In this document: positions 57,278-64,000 of the stretch, one piece after another
How positions within the stretch are numbered: the stretch's first letter is position 1
Layout: each line of letters begins with the position of its first letter
NCBI RefSeq assembly: GCF_018129965.1
Contig: NZ_JAFCKW010000001.1
Coordinates: 62,001-126,000, forward strand
From: Bradyrhizobium diazoefficiens
GTDB taxonomy: Bacteria > Pseudomonadota > Alphaproteobacteria > Rhizobiales > Xanthobacteraceae
Reading direction: 5' to 3'
Length of the DNA stretch: 64,000 nt
Notes under the pieces: model-generated
The model's input: the letters and a program-made list of their open reading frames with translations, nothing else
Told to the model about the DNA's origin: nothing
The model's database searches: none
Program-made: the position numbers and the translations under genes

Positions 57278-58975
57278 ATGGTAGGCCGACATCTCGGAAC
57301 AATGGCGGTTATCGCGCTCGGGGCTGTGATTGCGACCCAAGCCGTGAGCGCCCAGGAACCCAAATACGGTGGCACGCTGACCATCGTTCCTTACTCCCCG
57401 GGGATTGCGGCGTTGTCGTGGGATCCCGCCGACTGGAACTGGAAGGTCTCTATCGATGCTGGGCCCTACATGGAGCAGTTGATGGTGGGCGATCTAAGCA
57501 AAGGCGTACGTGGCGGCGGGAAGAACAACTTTTTCAGCGAGGCCTGGCTCAGCGACGACGTGCTGCGCGGCGAACTCGCAGAGAGCTGGGAGGTCGTCGA
57601 CAAACCGCTCTCGATCGTTATCAACCTGCGCAAGAACGTGAAATGGCAGGCCTGCAAAGGCATCATGGAAGCGCGCGACTTTACCGCCAAAGACGTCGTG
57701 TTCGCGTATAACCGTCTCGTCGCTAGTCCGAAGGCGAACAAAGTCTATTTTTCCTTCATCGACAGGGCCGAGGAGACGGGACCGCACCAGGTGACCTTCT
57801 TCCTGAAGGAGTACAACTCGGAGTGGAAGTACCGCCTCGGCTACGGCTATTACGCCGGCATCTATCCCAAAGAGATCACGGAGGCCCCTAACGGCGGTGC
57901 TGGCAACTGGCAGAATGCCTGCGGCACGGGTCCCTTCCGGTTGACGCGGTATGAGGCCGGGGCCTTCGGGGATTATCAGGCTAACAAGGAGTACTGGGAC
58001 CGCGAGACGATCGACGGCAAACCTTACAAGATCCCATTCGTCGATAACCTTGTGATGCGGACGATCGGGGATTCACAGACACGCCTAGCCGCCTTCCGCA
58101 CCGGCAAGATCGATGTCATGGCGAATATCAACTGGGACGAACTCAAGTCACTGGCGCCGATCCAAGATAAAATCAAAGTCATCGAACACCCCGACTATGC
58201 GGGTGAGGCACTGGCAATGCGGGTCGATGCACCACCCTTCGACAACCAGAAGGTGCGTCTCGCCTTGAATCTCGCGGTCGACCGGGCCGCCATCTCGAAG
58301 CAGATCTATGGCGGCCACGCCGACTTTCCGCACCTGCCGATGGACGAAACTTGGGAAGGCTATTTCACGCCGCCCGAAAAGATGCCGAACGAGGCCCGGG
58401 AGGTTCTCCAATACGATCCGGCCAAGGCCAAGAAGCTCCTCGCCGAAGCGGGTCTTGCGAATGGTTTCGAGTTCAAGGCACAGGTTCCGAGCTTCCCTGA
58501 GCAGCTAAAGAAAGCGCAGATTGTAGCCGGATATCTGTCGGCAATCGGCGTAAAGATGACCATCGAGCCAAAGGAGTATGGAGCGTTTCTCAGTCTGATG
58601 ACCACCGGCAAGCACGGCCCCGGCTATTGGCATTTCGCAGGCATGAGCAATCCGACGGCCTCAATCGAGAAACTGTACCGGTCCTATTCCGTCTGGAATT
58701 CGGCCCGCGTCAACGACCCGAAGGTCGATGCGGCACTCGACACCATCCAGCAGGAGAGGGACCCGGACAAAGTCAAGAAGGGCGTCGCCGCGCTCACCAA
58801 TGAGATGACCGCGCGAGCGCCATTCCTGTTTCTGCCCAGGCCGCGCTCGTTCACGGTATGGTGGCCGTGGGTCAAGAATTACTATGGTGAGATTTCGGTC
58901 TCCGCTCGGCGTGATGCGCCGGTCTGGGCGCGCGCTTGGATCGATCAGGATCTAAAGAAGTCGATGGGCTTCTGA
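57278..58975 (+). CDS. Extracytoplasmic solute-binding protein, SBP family 5
   Basis: A 565-residue binding protein, with AAGGAGGAGCAAGG just before the ATG. The signal peptide is residues 1-26, cut after VSA before QEPKYGG. Family 5 features: YGGTLTIV at the mature start, LAESWEVVDKPLSIVINLRKNVKW (about 90-115 in outline), TAKDVVFAYNRL (about 135), GTGPFRLTRYE and the NLAVDRAAISKQIYGGHA C-lobe helix. Family 5 ligands include peptides, nickel, opines, oligosaccharides and aromatic acids. Its place third in the operon, after both permeases, differs from dppABCDF order. It presumably sets the transporter's specificity for the island's substrate. Confidence 0.93.
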   Translation: MVGRHLGTMAVIALGAVIATQAVSAQEPKYGGTLTIVPYSPGIAALSWDPADWNWKVSIDAGPYMEQLMVGDLSKGVRGGGKNNFFSEAWLSDDVLRGELAESWEVVDKPLSIVINLRKNVKWQACKGIMEARDFTAKDVVFAYNRLVASPKANKVYFSFIDRAEETGPHQVTFFLKEYNSEWKYRLGYGYYAGIYPKEITEAPNGGAGNWQNACGTGPFRLTRYEAGAFGDYQANKEYWDRETIDGKPYKIPFVDNLVMRTIGDSQTRLAAFRTGKIDVMANINWDELKSLAPIQDKIKVIEHPDYAGEALAMRVDAPPFDNQKVRLALNLAVDRAAISKQIYGGHADFPHLPMDETWEGYFTPPEKMPNEAREVLQYDPAKAKKLLAEAGLANGFEFKAQVPSFPEQLKKAQIVAGYLSAIGVKMTIEPKEYGAFLSLMTTGKHGPGYWHFAGMSNPTASIEKLYRSYSVWNSARVNDPKVDAALDTIQQERDPDKVKKGVAALTNEMTARAPFLFLPRPRSFTVWWPWVKNYYGEISVSARRDAPVWARAWIDQDLKKSMGF

Positions 58976-58978
58976 TCG

Positions 58979-59977
58979 ATGCACGGAACTTTGGAAATGT
59001 CGGGGCCCCCGATACTGGATGTACGCGGGCTCTGCGTGGGCATCTGGTCGGGCAAGACGGAGCTGAGTGCTGTCGCAGACGTTTCGTTCCGGGCCTATTC
59101 AGGCCAGGTCGTGGCGCTCGTAGGCGAAAGCGGCGCGGGCAAGAGCATCACCGCGATGTCGCTCACCCATCTACTGCCAATGCCACCGATCAAGATCACG
59201 GCCGGCGAAATACGCCTCTCCGGCCGTGATATGCAGACGCAGTCACCGAAACAGATCAGGGACATCCGAGGCAACGAGGTCGGCATCGTTTTCCAGGAGC
59301 CGATGACAGCGCTGAACCCAAGCCTGCGCATCTGGCGCCAGATCGCCGAGCCGCTGGTGCGTCATCGCCGGATGTCCTGGAGCGCCGCCAAAGCGCAGGC
59401 GATCTACCTTCTCAAGAAGGTCCGCATCCCGGATGCAGAGACCAAAGCCGAGGCCTATCCTCACCAGCTCAGTGGGGGTATGCGCCAGCGTGTCATGGTT
59501 GCTATCGCGATCTCCTGCGAGCCAAGACTCATCATCGCGGACGAGCCGACGACAGCACTCGACGTCACCGTGCAGGCGCAGATTTTGACGCTTCTCACTG
59601 ACCTTACCCGCGGATTGGGCGGGGCGCTGCTTCTCATCACGCACGATCTCGGCGTCGTGGCGCGCTACGCCGATTGGGTCAACGTGATGTATGCCGGCCG
59701 CATCGTCGAGACAGCGGCGGCCGACGAGCTCTATCGCGATGGGCGCCATCCTTATACGCATGCCCTCCTCGCCTCCGTGCCCAAGATCGTCGGTCCGATC
59801 GCTCATCGGCTCGAGTCGATCGCTGGGCAGCCACCCGCCCCCTCCGACGGAACCGGGGGCTGCGCCTTCGCACCGCGCTGCCCACGTCGGACCGAACGGT
59901 GCGACGAACGCCCTCCGCTTAGCGGCGACGAACGCACACGGAACGGCCATCTGTTCGCGTGCTGGAATCCGCTATGA
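58979..59977 (+). CDS. Dpp/Opp-type ABC transporter ATPase, DppD-like
   Basis: A 332-residue ATPase; start ATG 58979 (alternative ATG 58997) 3 bases after the binding-protein stop. Walker A VGESGAGKSITAMS (about 43-56), Q-loop IVFQEPMTALNPSLRI (about 100-115), signature HQLSGGMRQRVMVAIAI (about 160-176), Walker B LIIADEPTTALDVTVQ and H-loop LLITHDLGVVAR. The C-terminal oligopeptide extension CAFAPRCPRRTERCDERPP carries the CxxxxxxC...C motif proposed to bind an iron-sulphur cluster in this family. It pairs with the DppF-like ATPase, which overlaps by 4 bases. Confidence 0.95.
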   Translation: MHGTLEMSGPPILDVRGLCVGIWSGKTELSAVADVSFRAYSGQVVALVGESGAGKSITAMSLTHLLPMPPIKITAGEIRLSGRDMQTQSPKQIRDIRGNEVGIVFQEPMTALNPSLRIWRQIAEPLVRHRRMSWSAAKAQAIYLLKKVRIPDAETKAEAYPHQLSGGMRQRVMVAIAISCEPRLIIADEPTTALDVTVQAQILTLLTDLTRGLGGALLLITHDLGVVARYADWVNVMYAGRIVETAAADELYRDGRHPYTHALLASVPKIVGPIAHRLESIAGQPPAPSDGTGGCAFAPRCPRRTERCDERPPLSGDERTRNGHLFACWNPL

Positions 59978-61014
59978 ACGACGTAGCAACGAATATTCTC
60001 GAGGTCTCGGACCTGTGCGTCGACTATGCAAGCACAACCTCTTTCGGCGTAACGGGCGCCCCCTCCGTTCGAGCTGTCAAGGGCATATCCCTCACACTCC
60101 AGCGCGGCGAAACTCTCTCGCTCGTCGGCGAAAGCGGTTGCGGCAAATCCACCACGGCCATGGCCATACTACAACTGACGCCGCCGAGCGGCGGCCGGGT
60201 CGTGTTCGACGGACGCGATATCACGAGCTTCAGTCATCGCCAGATGCGACCGCTAAGGCGTGAGATGCAGGTCATCTACCAGGATCCGTTCGGGTCGCTA
60301 AATCCCCGCATGACAATCGCCGACCTGATCGCCGAACCGATGGCGATTCAGGGCGTCGGCAGATCGGGCCACGAGCGCCGCGCGAAGGCTGCCGAACTCC
60401 TAGATACGGTCGGAATGGGTACTCGCTTCCTCGACCGCTATCCGCACCAACTCAGCGGCGGCCAGCGTCAGCGGGTCGCCATCGCGCGCGCCCTGTCGCT
60501 GCGTCCGAAACTGCTCATCTGTGATGAGCCGGTCTCAGCTCTCGACGTCTCAGTGCAGGCCCAGGTTCTGAACTTGTTTTCCGACCTCAAGGAGCAGTTC
60601 GGCTTGTCCTATCTGTTCATCTCGCACGACCTCGGCGTCGTCCGACACATGAGCGATCGGGTCGCAGTGATGTATCTCGGACGCATCGTCGAGATCGCGA
60701 CGCGCGACGACCTCTACGGCGAACCGCTCCATCCCTACACGCGCATTCTTCTCGATGCGGTAGCGGTGCCGGACCCGCAAATCGAGCGCGCCCGCGATCA
60801 CGTGCTCCTTCAGGGCGAGGTGCCGAGCGTCGCCACCCCCCCGCCCGGCTGTCCATTTCACCCTCGCTGTCCGTCCGCCATGCCGGTCTGCAGCCGCGAA
60901 ATTCCGCCGCTGCGGTTGCACGGAAATCGGCAGATCGCCTGCCATCTGTATGATGAGACAGCAGCCAAGAAGGCAATCGAAGCCGCGATGGACGGAAATG
61001 GCAATCCAAACTAG
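59974..61014 (+). CDS. Dpp/Opp-type ABC transporter ATPase, DppF-like
   Basis: About 346 residues from ATG 59974, overlapping the upstream stop by ATGA. Walker A VGESGCGKSTTAMAIL (about 48-63), Q-loop VIYQDPFGSLNPRMTI, signature HQLSGGQRQRVAIARAL, Walker B LLICDEPVSALDVSVQ and H-loop LFISHDLGVVRHMSD. The C-terminal oligo_HPY extension ends in CPFHPRCPSAMPVCSREIPP. It completes the two-ATPase importer. Its stop is 28 bases from that of the convergent glcF gene. Confidence 0.95.
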   Translation: MNDVATNILEVSDLCVDYASTTSFGVTGAPSVRAVKGISLTLQRGETLSLVGESGCGKSTTAMAILQLTPPSGGRVVFDGRDITSFSHRQMRPLRREMQVIYQDPFGSLNPRMTIADLIAEPMAIQGVGRSGHERRAKAAELLDTVGMGTRFLDRYPHQLSGGQRQRVAIARALSLRPKLLICDEPVSALDVSVQAQVLNLFSDLKEQFGLSYLFISHDLGVVRHMSDRVAVMYLGRIVEIATRDDLYGEPLHPYTRILLDAVAVPDPQIERARDHVLLQGEVPSVATPPPGCPFHPRCPSAMPVCSREIPPLRLHGNRQIACHLYDETAAKKAIEAAMDGNGNPN

Positions 61015-61041
61015 GATGTCAGAGCGGGCGCTTGTCCGCAC

Positions 61042-62349
61042 CTAGCCCAAGCACCCCTCTAGGACGTCAGGCAACGGGCCGCCCATCGCCCAATCGACCA
61101 ACTCCACCGTGTGGACGACTGGAATGCGTGTTCCAGCACCAATCTGCGTTATGCAGCCGAGATTTCCACTCGCAATGATTTGCGGTTTGACCTTCTCAAT
61201 GTTGGTGACCTTTCGTGCGCGCAGTCGATTGGCGATCTCAGGCTGCAGTACGTTGTATGTTCCGGCGGAGCCGCAACATATGTGGCCTTCCGGTACTTCT
61301 CTCACTACAAACCCCATTCGCCTCAAAAGTGACTTCGGCTGATCTCTAACCTGCTGTCCATGCTGCATCGAGCATGCCGAATGGTAAGCCACGACCTGGC
61401 CGGTAGTCCGAACACCGTCTTGAAGCGGTAATTCATGCAAGAATTCTGTGATGTCCCGCGCTAGAGCCGAGATCCGTGCGGCTTTCTGAGCGTAGGCGTT
61501 ATCGTTGCGAAGTAGGAAGCCATAATCTTTAATGACCGTTCCGCAACCGGACGTCGTAACCACGATGGCATCGAGGCCGCCGTTCTCGATTTCACGCGTC
61601 CATACATCCACGTTGTGTCGAGCCGCATCCAGCGCCCGACTTTCGTATCCCAAGTGCTGCACGAGAGCTCCGCAGCACCCTTCGTCGATCGGTTGAACTA
61701 CTTCGATACCGTGACGCGTCAACAACCGGATTGCAGCCTCGTTGATGTTCTGGCCGAGGACCTGCTGGGCACATCCGCTCAGAAGCGCAACCCGACCGCG
61801 CGGCCTGTCGACGGTCGCGCCCGGTAACCTTCGGGTCGGCCTTCTTCGCTTGAATGACGACGAAAGTTCAATCATCGCAGCGAGTTGCGCGCCGCCGGGA
61901 AGATTGGCGAGCCACTTTCTGATCGGCCTGCTCACGGTAGCCACGCGTAAAGCCAACCTAAGTCGGCCCGGAAACGGCAGCACCTTCGCCAACATGCCTC
62001 GAAGCAACCTATCAGGCAGAGGACGCGTGTAGGTTCGGGCGATATGGGCTCGCGCGTGATCGACCAGGTGCATGTAGTGCACGCCGGACGGACAGGTCGT
62101 CATGCAGGAAAGACACGTCAGACATCGATCGATATGCTCGACGACCTGAGGGGTCGCCGGCTTTTCCTCCTCCAACATGTCCTTGATCAGATAGATGCGC
62201 CCGCGCGGACTGTCCGCTTCGTCACCAAGAAGCAGATATGTCGGGCATGTCGCAGTACAAAAGCCACAATGCACACAGGCACGGAGGATTTTTTCTGACT
62301 CGCTTACATGTGCATCGGCCAGGGCCGTCAGCGAGAAGTTTGTTTGCAT
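61042..62349 (-). CDS. glcF: Glycolate oxidase iron-sulphur subunit
   Basis: A 435-residue protein. N-terminal pair of 4Fe-4S motifs: CVHCGFCTATCPTY (about 25-38) and CLTCLSCMTTCPSG (about 78-91). Two CCG domains follow, with EGCCGALVQHLG (about 223-234), HSACSMQHGQQ (about 325-335) and HICCGSAGTYN (about 360). Together with GlcD and GlcE it oxidises glycolate or D-lactate-like 2-hydroxyacids to 2-oxoacids, passing electrons to the membrane chain. It is the third gene of the glcDEF operon, 17 bases after glcE. Confidence 0.95.
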   Translation of the reverse strand: MQTNFSLTALADAHVSESEKILRACVHCGFCTATCPTYLLLGDEADSPRGRIYLIKDMLEEEKPATPQVVEHIDRCLTCLSCMTTCPSGVHYMHLVDHARAHIARTYTRPLPDRLLRGMLAKVLPFPGRLRLALRVATVSRPIRKWLANLPGGAQLAAMIELSSSFKRRRPTRRLPGATVDRPRGRVALLSGCAQQVLGQNINEAAIRLLTRHGIEVVQPIDEGCCGALVQHLGYESRALDAARHNVDVWTREIENGGLDAIVVTTSGCGTVIKDYGFLLRNDNAYAQKAARISALARDITEFLHELPLQDGVRTTGQVVAYHSACSMQHGQQVRDQPKSLLRRMGFVVREVPEGHICCGSAGTYNVLQPEIANRLRARKVTNIEKVKPQIIASGNLGCITQIGAGTRIPVVHTVELVDWAMGGPLPDVLEGCLG

Positions 62350-62366
62350 ACCAGTCCGCCCTCGCC

Positions 62367-63557
62367 TCAGATACCGGCGTACATCCTGCCGAAATTCAGA
62401 ACGCGGTCAGGATCGAAACATTTCTTGATTTCCTGCGTCAACTTGAGCACCGCAGGAGGAAGCGGTTCGAACACATCGATCCTGTGGCGCATCTCCGATG
62501 AAGCCCGTACGAGTGTGGCGTGCCCACCGGTATTGGCCATAGCTTCCCGGACAACCGATGCTCCTGCATCGTCAGCGTCCACGACCGCGAGCCACACGAG
62601 ACCGCCGCCCCAGTCGAAGAAATACCGCACGCCGAGTTTTTGCCGGATGTCGGCAAGAACATGCGGCGCTTTGGAGGGGGCCAAGGACAACCGCCAAATG
62701 GAACGATCCATTGGCTGAGCCAGCCAGTGCGCGTCGCGCACGCGCAACCACAGGTTCGCGCTTTCATCACCTTCGATCAGCTCGGCCCTACCAAAGGAGC
62801 GCCACAGCTTGGCAAGCTCACGGGCACCATATGCTACCGAGCCGTCAGAACCCTCGAGTCGAACGATCGTAGTCGAGTCCGACCCAATACTCGCCGGAAT
62901 ATGCGCTGCCGCCGAGACCGCGAAAGACGACCCGAGCGCTGCGGTGAGCGCTGCAATCGCTGTCGTGTCGTTCATGCCGCCCAATCCCACCGATAGGGAA
63001 CGCGCCGGCTTAGGCAACACCTTGAAGATGACCTCGCTCAAAACGCCGAGCGTACCCCACGCACCGCAGTTCAGCTTGACTAAATCGAGTCCGGTGACGT
63101 TTTTCATTACGCGCCCGCCGGATTTGACGACGTCCCCGCGGCCCGTGACCAAGCGAACGCCGATCAGGCTGTCGCGACAAGCTCCGACCGCGATACGACG
63201 CGGACCCGAAACATTCCCGGCGACAATACCTCCGATTGTCGGCTCCGCGCTCGTCCCGAACAGCACACGATGATCCATCGGCTCGAACGGAAGCATCTGG
63301 TTGTGCTTGGCGAGCATCCGATCGATCTCGGAAACCGGCGTTCCAGGCAAAGCACCGATCACGAGCTCTGTCGGCTCGTAAAGCGAGACTCCCCTCATGC
63401 GCTCGGTCGTTAGAGACATGGCGTATCCACCCAGCGGTCGGCCCATCGCCGACTTGGAGCCGGCGCCGCGCACGACGAGAGGCATCTTTGCTGTAGCCGC
63501 ATCCTTGATGGCAGACGACAGTCCGCACTCGTCGCGCGGCTTATAGCAATCGGTCAT
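62367..63557 (-). CDS. glcE: Glycolate oxidase FAD-binding subunit
   Basis: A 396-residue protein from ATG 63557, behind GGGAG. FAD_binding_4: MPLVVRGAGSKSAMGRPLGG in part (residues 24-42), PMDHRVLFGTSAEPTIGGIVAGNVSGPRRI (about 92-120 in outline) and GGRVMKNVTGLDLVKL (about 145-160). The C-terminal FAD-oxidase part is short, as in GlcE. It begins 15 bases after the stop of glcD and ends 17 bases before glcF. Confidence 0.95.
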   Translation of the reverse strand: MTDCYKPRDECGLSSAIKDAATAKMPLVVRGAGSKSAMGRPLGGYAMSLTTERMRGVSLYEPTELVIGALPGTPVSEIDRMLAKHNQMLPFEPMDHRVLFGTSAEPTIGGIVAGNVSGPRRIAVGACRDSLIGVRLVTGRGDVVKSGGRVMKNVTGLDLVKLNCGAWGTLGVLSEVIFKVLPKPARSLSVGLGGMNDTTAIAALTAALGSSFAVSAAAHIPASIGSDSTTIVRLEGSDGSVAYGARELAKLWRSFGRAELIEGDESANLWLRVRDAHWLAQPMDRSIWRLSLAPSKAPHVLADIRQKLGVRYFFDWGGGLVWLAVVDADDAGASVVREAMANTGGHATLVRASSEMRHRIDVFEPLPPAVLKLTQEIKKCFDPDRVLNFGRMYAGI

Positions 63558-63572
63558 CACACTCCCGTCACC

Positions 63573-64000
63573 CTAACCTTGACATCGAAAATCGAGGGGA
63601 AACACCTTATCCGTATTGAGCAGCCATCGCGGATCGAACGCGGCGCGCACCCGAATCTGTTGAACCAGATCGGCATCGTCAAACTGGTAGCGCATTAGAT
63701 CACGCTTCTCGATACCGACACCGTGCTCGCCCGTCAGGCACCCACCAACTTCAACGCAGAGCCTGAGAATGTCATCTCCCGCTGCTTCCGCCTTCGACTG
63801 CTGCGACGGATCGTTCGCGTTGTAGAGGATGAGCGGATGCATGTTGCCGTCACCGGCATGGAAAACATTCGCGACACGCAATCCGTGTCGCTGTACGATC
63901 TTGGAGATCTCCGCCAAAACGTACGACAGCTTGCCGGTCGGCACCGTGCCGTCCATGCACAAATAGTCAGCGACTCGCCCGGTCGCACCGAAAGCCGACT
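63573..64000 (-). CDS. glcD: Glycolate oxidase subunit GlcD, C-terminal part (cut by window edge)
   Basis: The last 141 or so residues of a GlcD-type FAD-linked oxidase; the frame continues open to the window end, so this is truncated by the window and not by mutation. Seen: GRVADYLCMDGTVPTGK, ANVFHAGDGNMHPLILYN (the conserved HAGDGNxHP motif), GGCLTGEHGVGIEKRDLM and the closing FDPRWLLNTDKVFP. GlcD holds the catalytic FAD of the glycolate dehydrogenase complex. It is the first gene of glcD-glcE-glcF. Whether other genes precede it cannot be seen. Confidence 0.93.
   Translation of the reverse strand, partial: SAFGATGRVADYLCMDGTVPTGKLSYVLAEISKIVQRHGLRVANVFHAGDGNMHPLILYNANDPSQQSKAEAAGDDILRLCVEVGGCLTGEHGVGIEKRDLMRYQFDDADLVQQIRVRAAFDPRWLLNTDKVFPLDFRCQG

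Larger units (their letters stand above)
46661..64000. mobile_element. Integrated catabolic genomic island, left end; right end outside window
   Basis: The island begins at the tRNA-Glu fragment, with a tyrosine recombinase about 140 bases inside and an excisionase-like gene next. Because the tRNA lies on the minus strand, integration would place the rebuilt whole tRNA at the far right end, beyond 64,000. No second copy of the 49-base fragment is seen in the window. Visible cargo is an oxygenase operon, a Dpp-type importer and glcDEF. The recombinase region looks less GC-rich than the flanking chromosome. No conjugation genes are visible, so whether this is an ICE or a non-conjugative island is open. 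Confidence 0.75.

Noticed and set aside
55369..61014. Naming the importer dppBCADF with dipeptide specificity
   Set aside because: Family 5 importers carry many ligands, the gene order differs from dpp, and the context is aromatic catabolism.

Overview
The window is high-GC alphaproteobacterial DNA. It most resembles Bradyrhizobium or a close relative. The grounds are the gene content (ring-opening amidohydrolase, single-chain acyl-CoA carboxylase, several chemoreceptors, GlcDEF, Dpp-type transporters) and intergenic palindromic repeats of a kind I recall from Bradyrhizobiaceae. No species call can be made from the sequence alone.

Bases 1-31,600 look like ordinary chromosome rich in small catabolic units. 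In order: a DapA-family aldolase; an outer-membrane-type protein; a Tat-exported VOC protein; a protease-like protein lacking two catalytic residues, overlapping a short LuxR-type regulator; Tex; a repeat-filled 1.2 kb gap; a cyanuric acid/barbiturate-type ring-opening amidohydrolase beside an amidase; a double-hotdog thioesterase; PoxB-like pyruvate oxidase; dgoK-dgoA; a luciferase-like monooxygenase with flavin reductase behind a sigma-54 promoter, followed by a convergent AcoR-type activator; a 1,101-residue biotin-dependent acyl-CoA carboxylase; a racemase-like/GntR pair; a deletion scar joining an ABC ATPase to a polysaccharide deacetylase; a chemoreceptor; a TetR/tautomerase pair; and CobW with a D-aminoacylase.

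Bases 31,600-40,600 hold a surface-glycan block that looks less GC-rich: two large polytopic membrane proteins, a GtrB/DPM1-like glycosyltransferase, an N-acetyltransferase, a methyltransferase and a WecE-like sugar aminotransferase. An exported alpha/beta hydrolase and two chemoreceptors follow.

At 46,661 lies the 3' two-thirds of a tRNA-Glu(CUC) gene with no 5' part, followed by a tyrosine recombinase and an AlpA/excisionase-like gene. I read this as the left end of an integrated island that runs past the right edge of the window. Its visible cargo is catabolic. A minus-strand operon encodes an AGPS-like FAD oxidase, a glutathione transferase, a Rieske ferredoxin, both subunits of a benzoate-type ring-hydroxylating oxygenase and a ferredoxin reductase. 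A divergent plus-strand operon encodes a complete Dpp/Opp-type importer. A convergent glcD-glcE-glcF operon encodes glycolate (2-hydroxyacid) dehydrogenase. Two TGGT-N3-ACCA palindromes in the divergent promoter suggest control by a FadR-type GntR regulator that is not in view. The set fits uptake and oxygenolytic breakdown of an aromatic compound yielding a C2 hydroxyacid or oxoacid, but the substrate is unknown.
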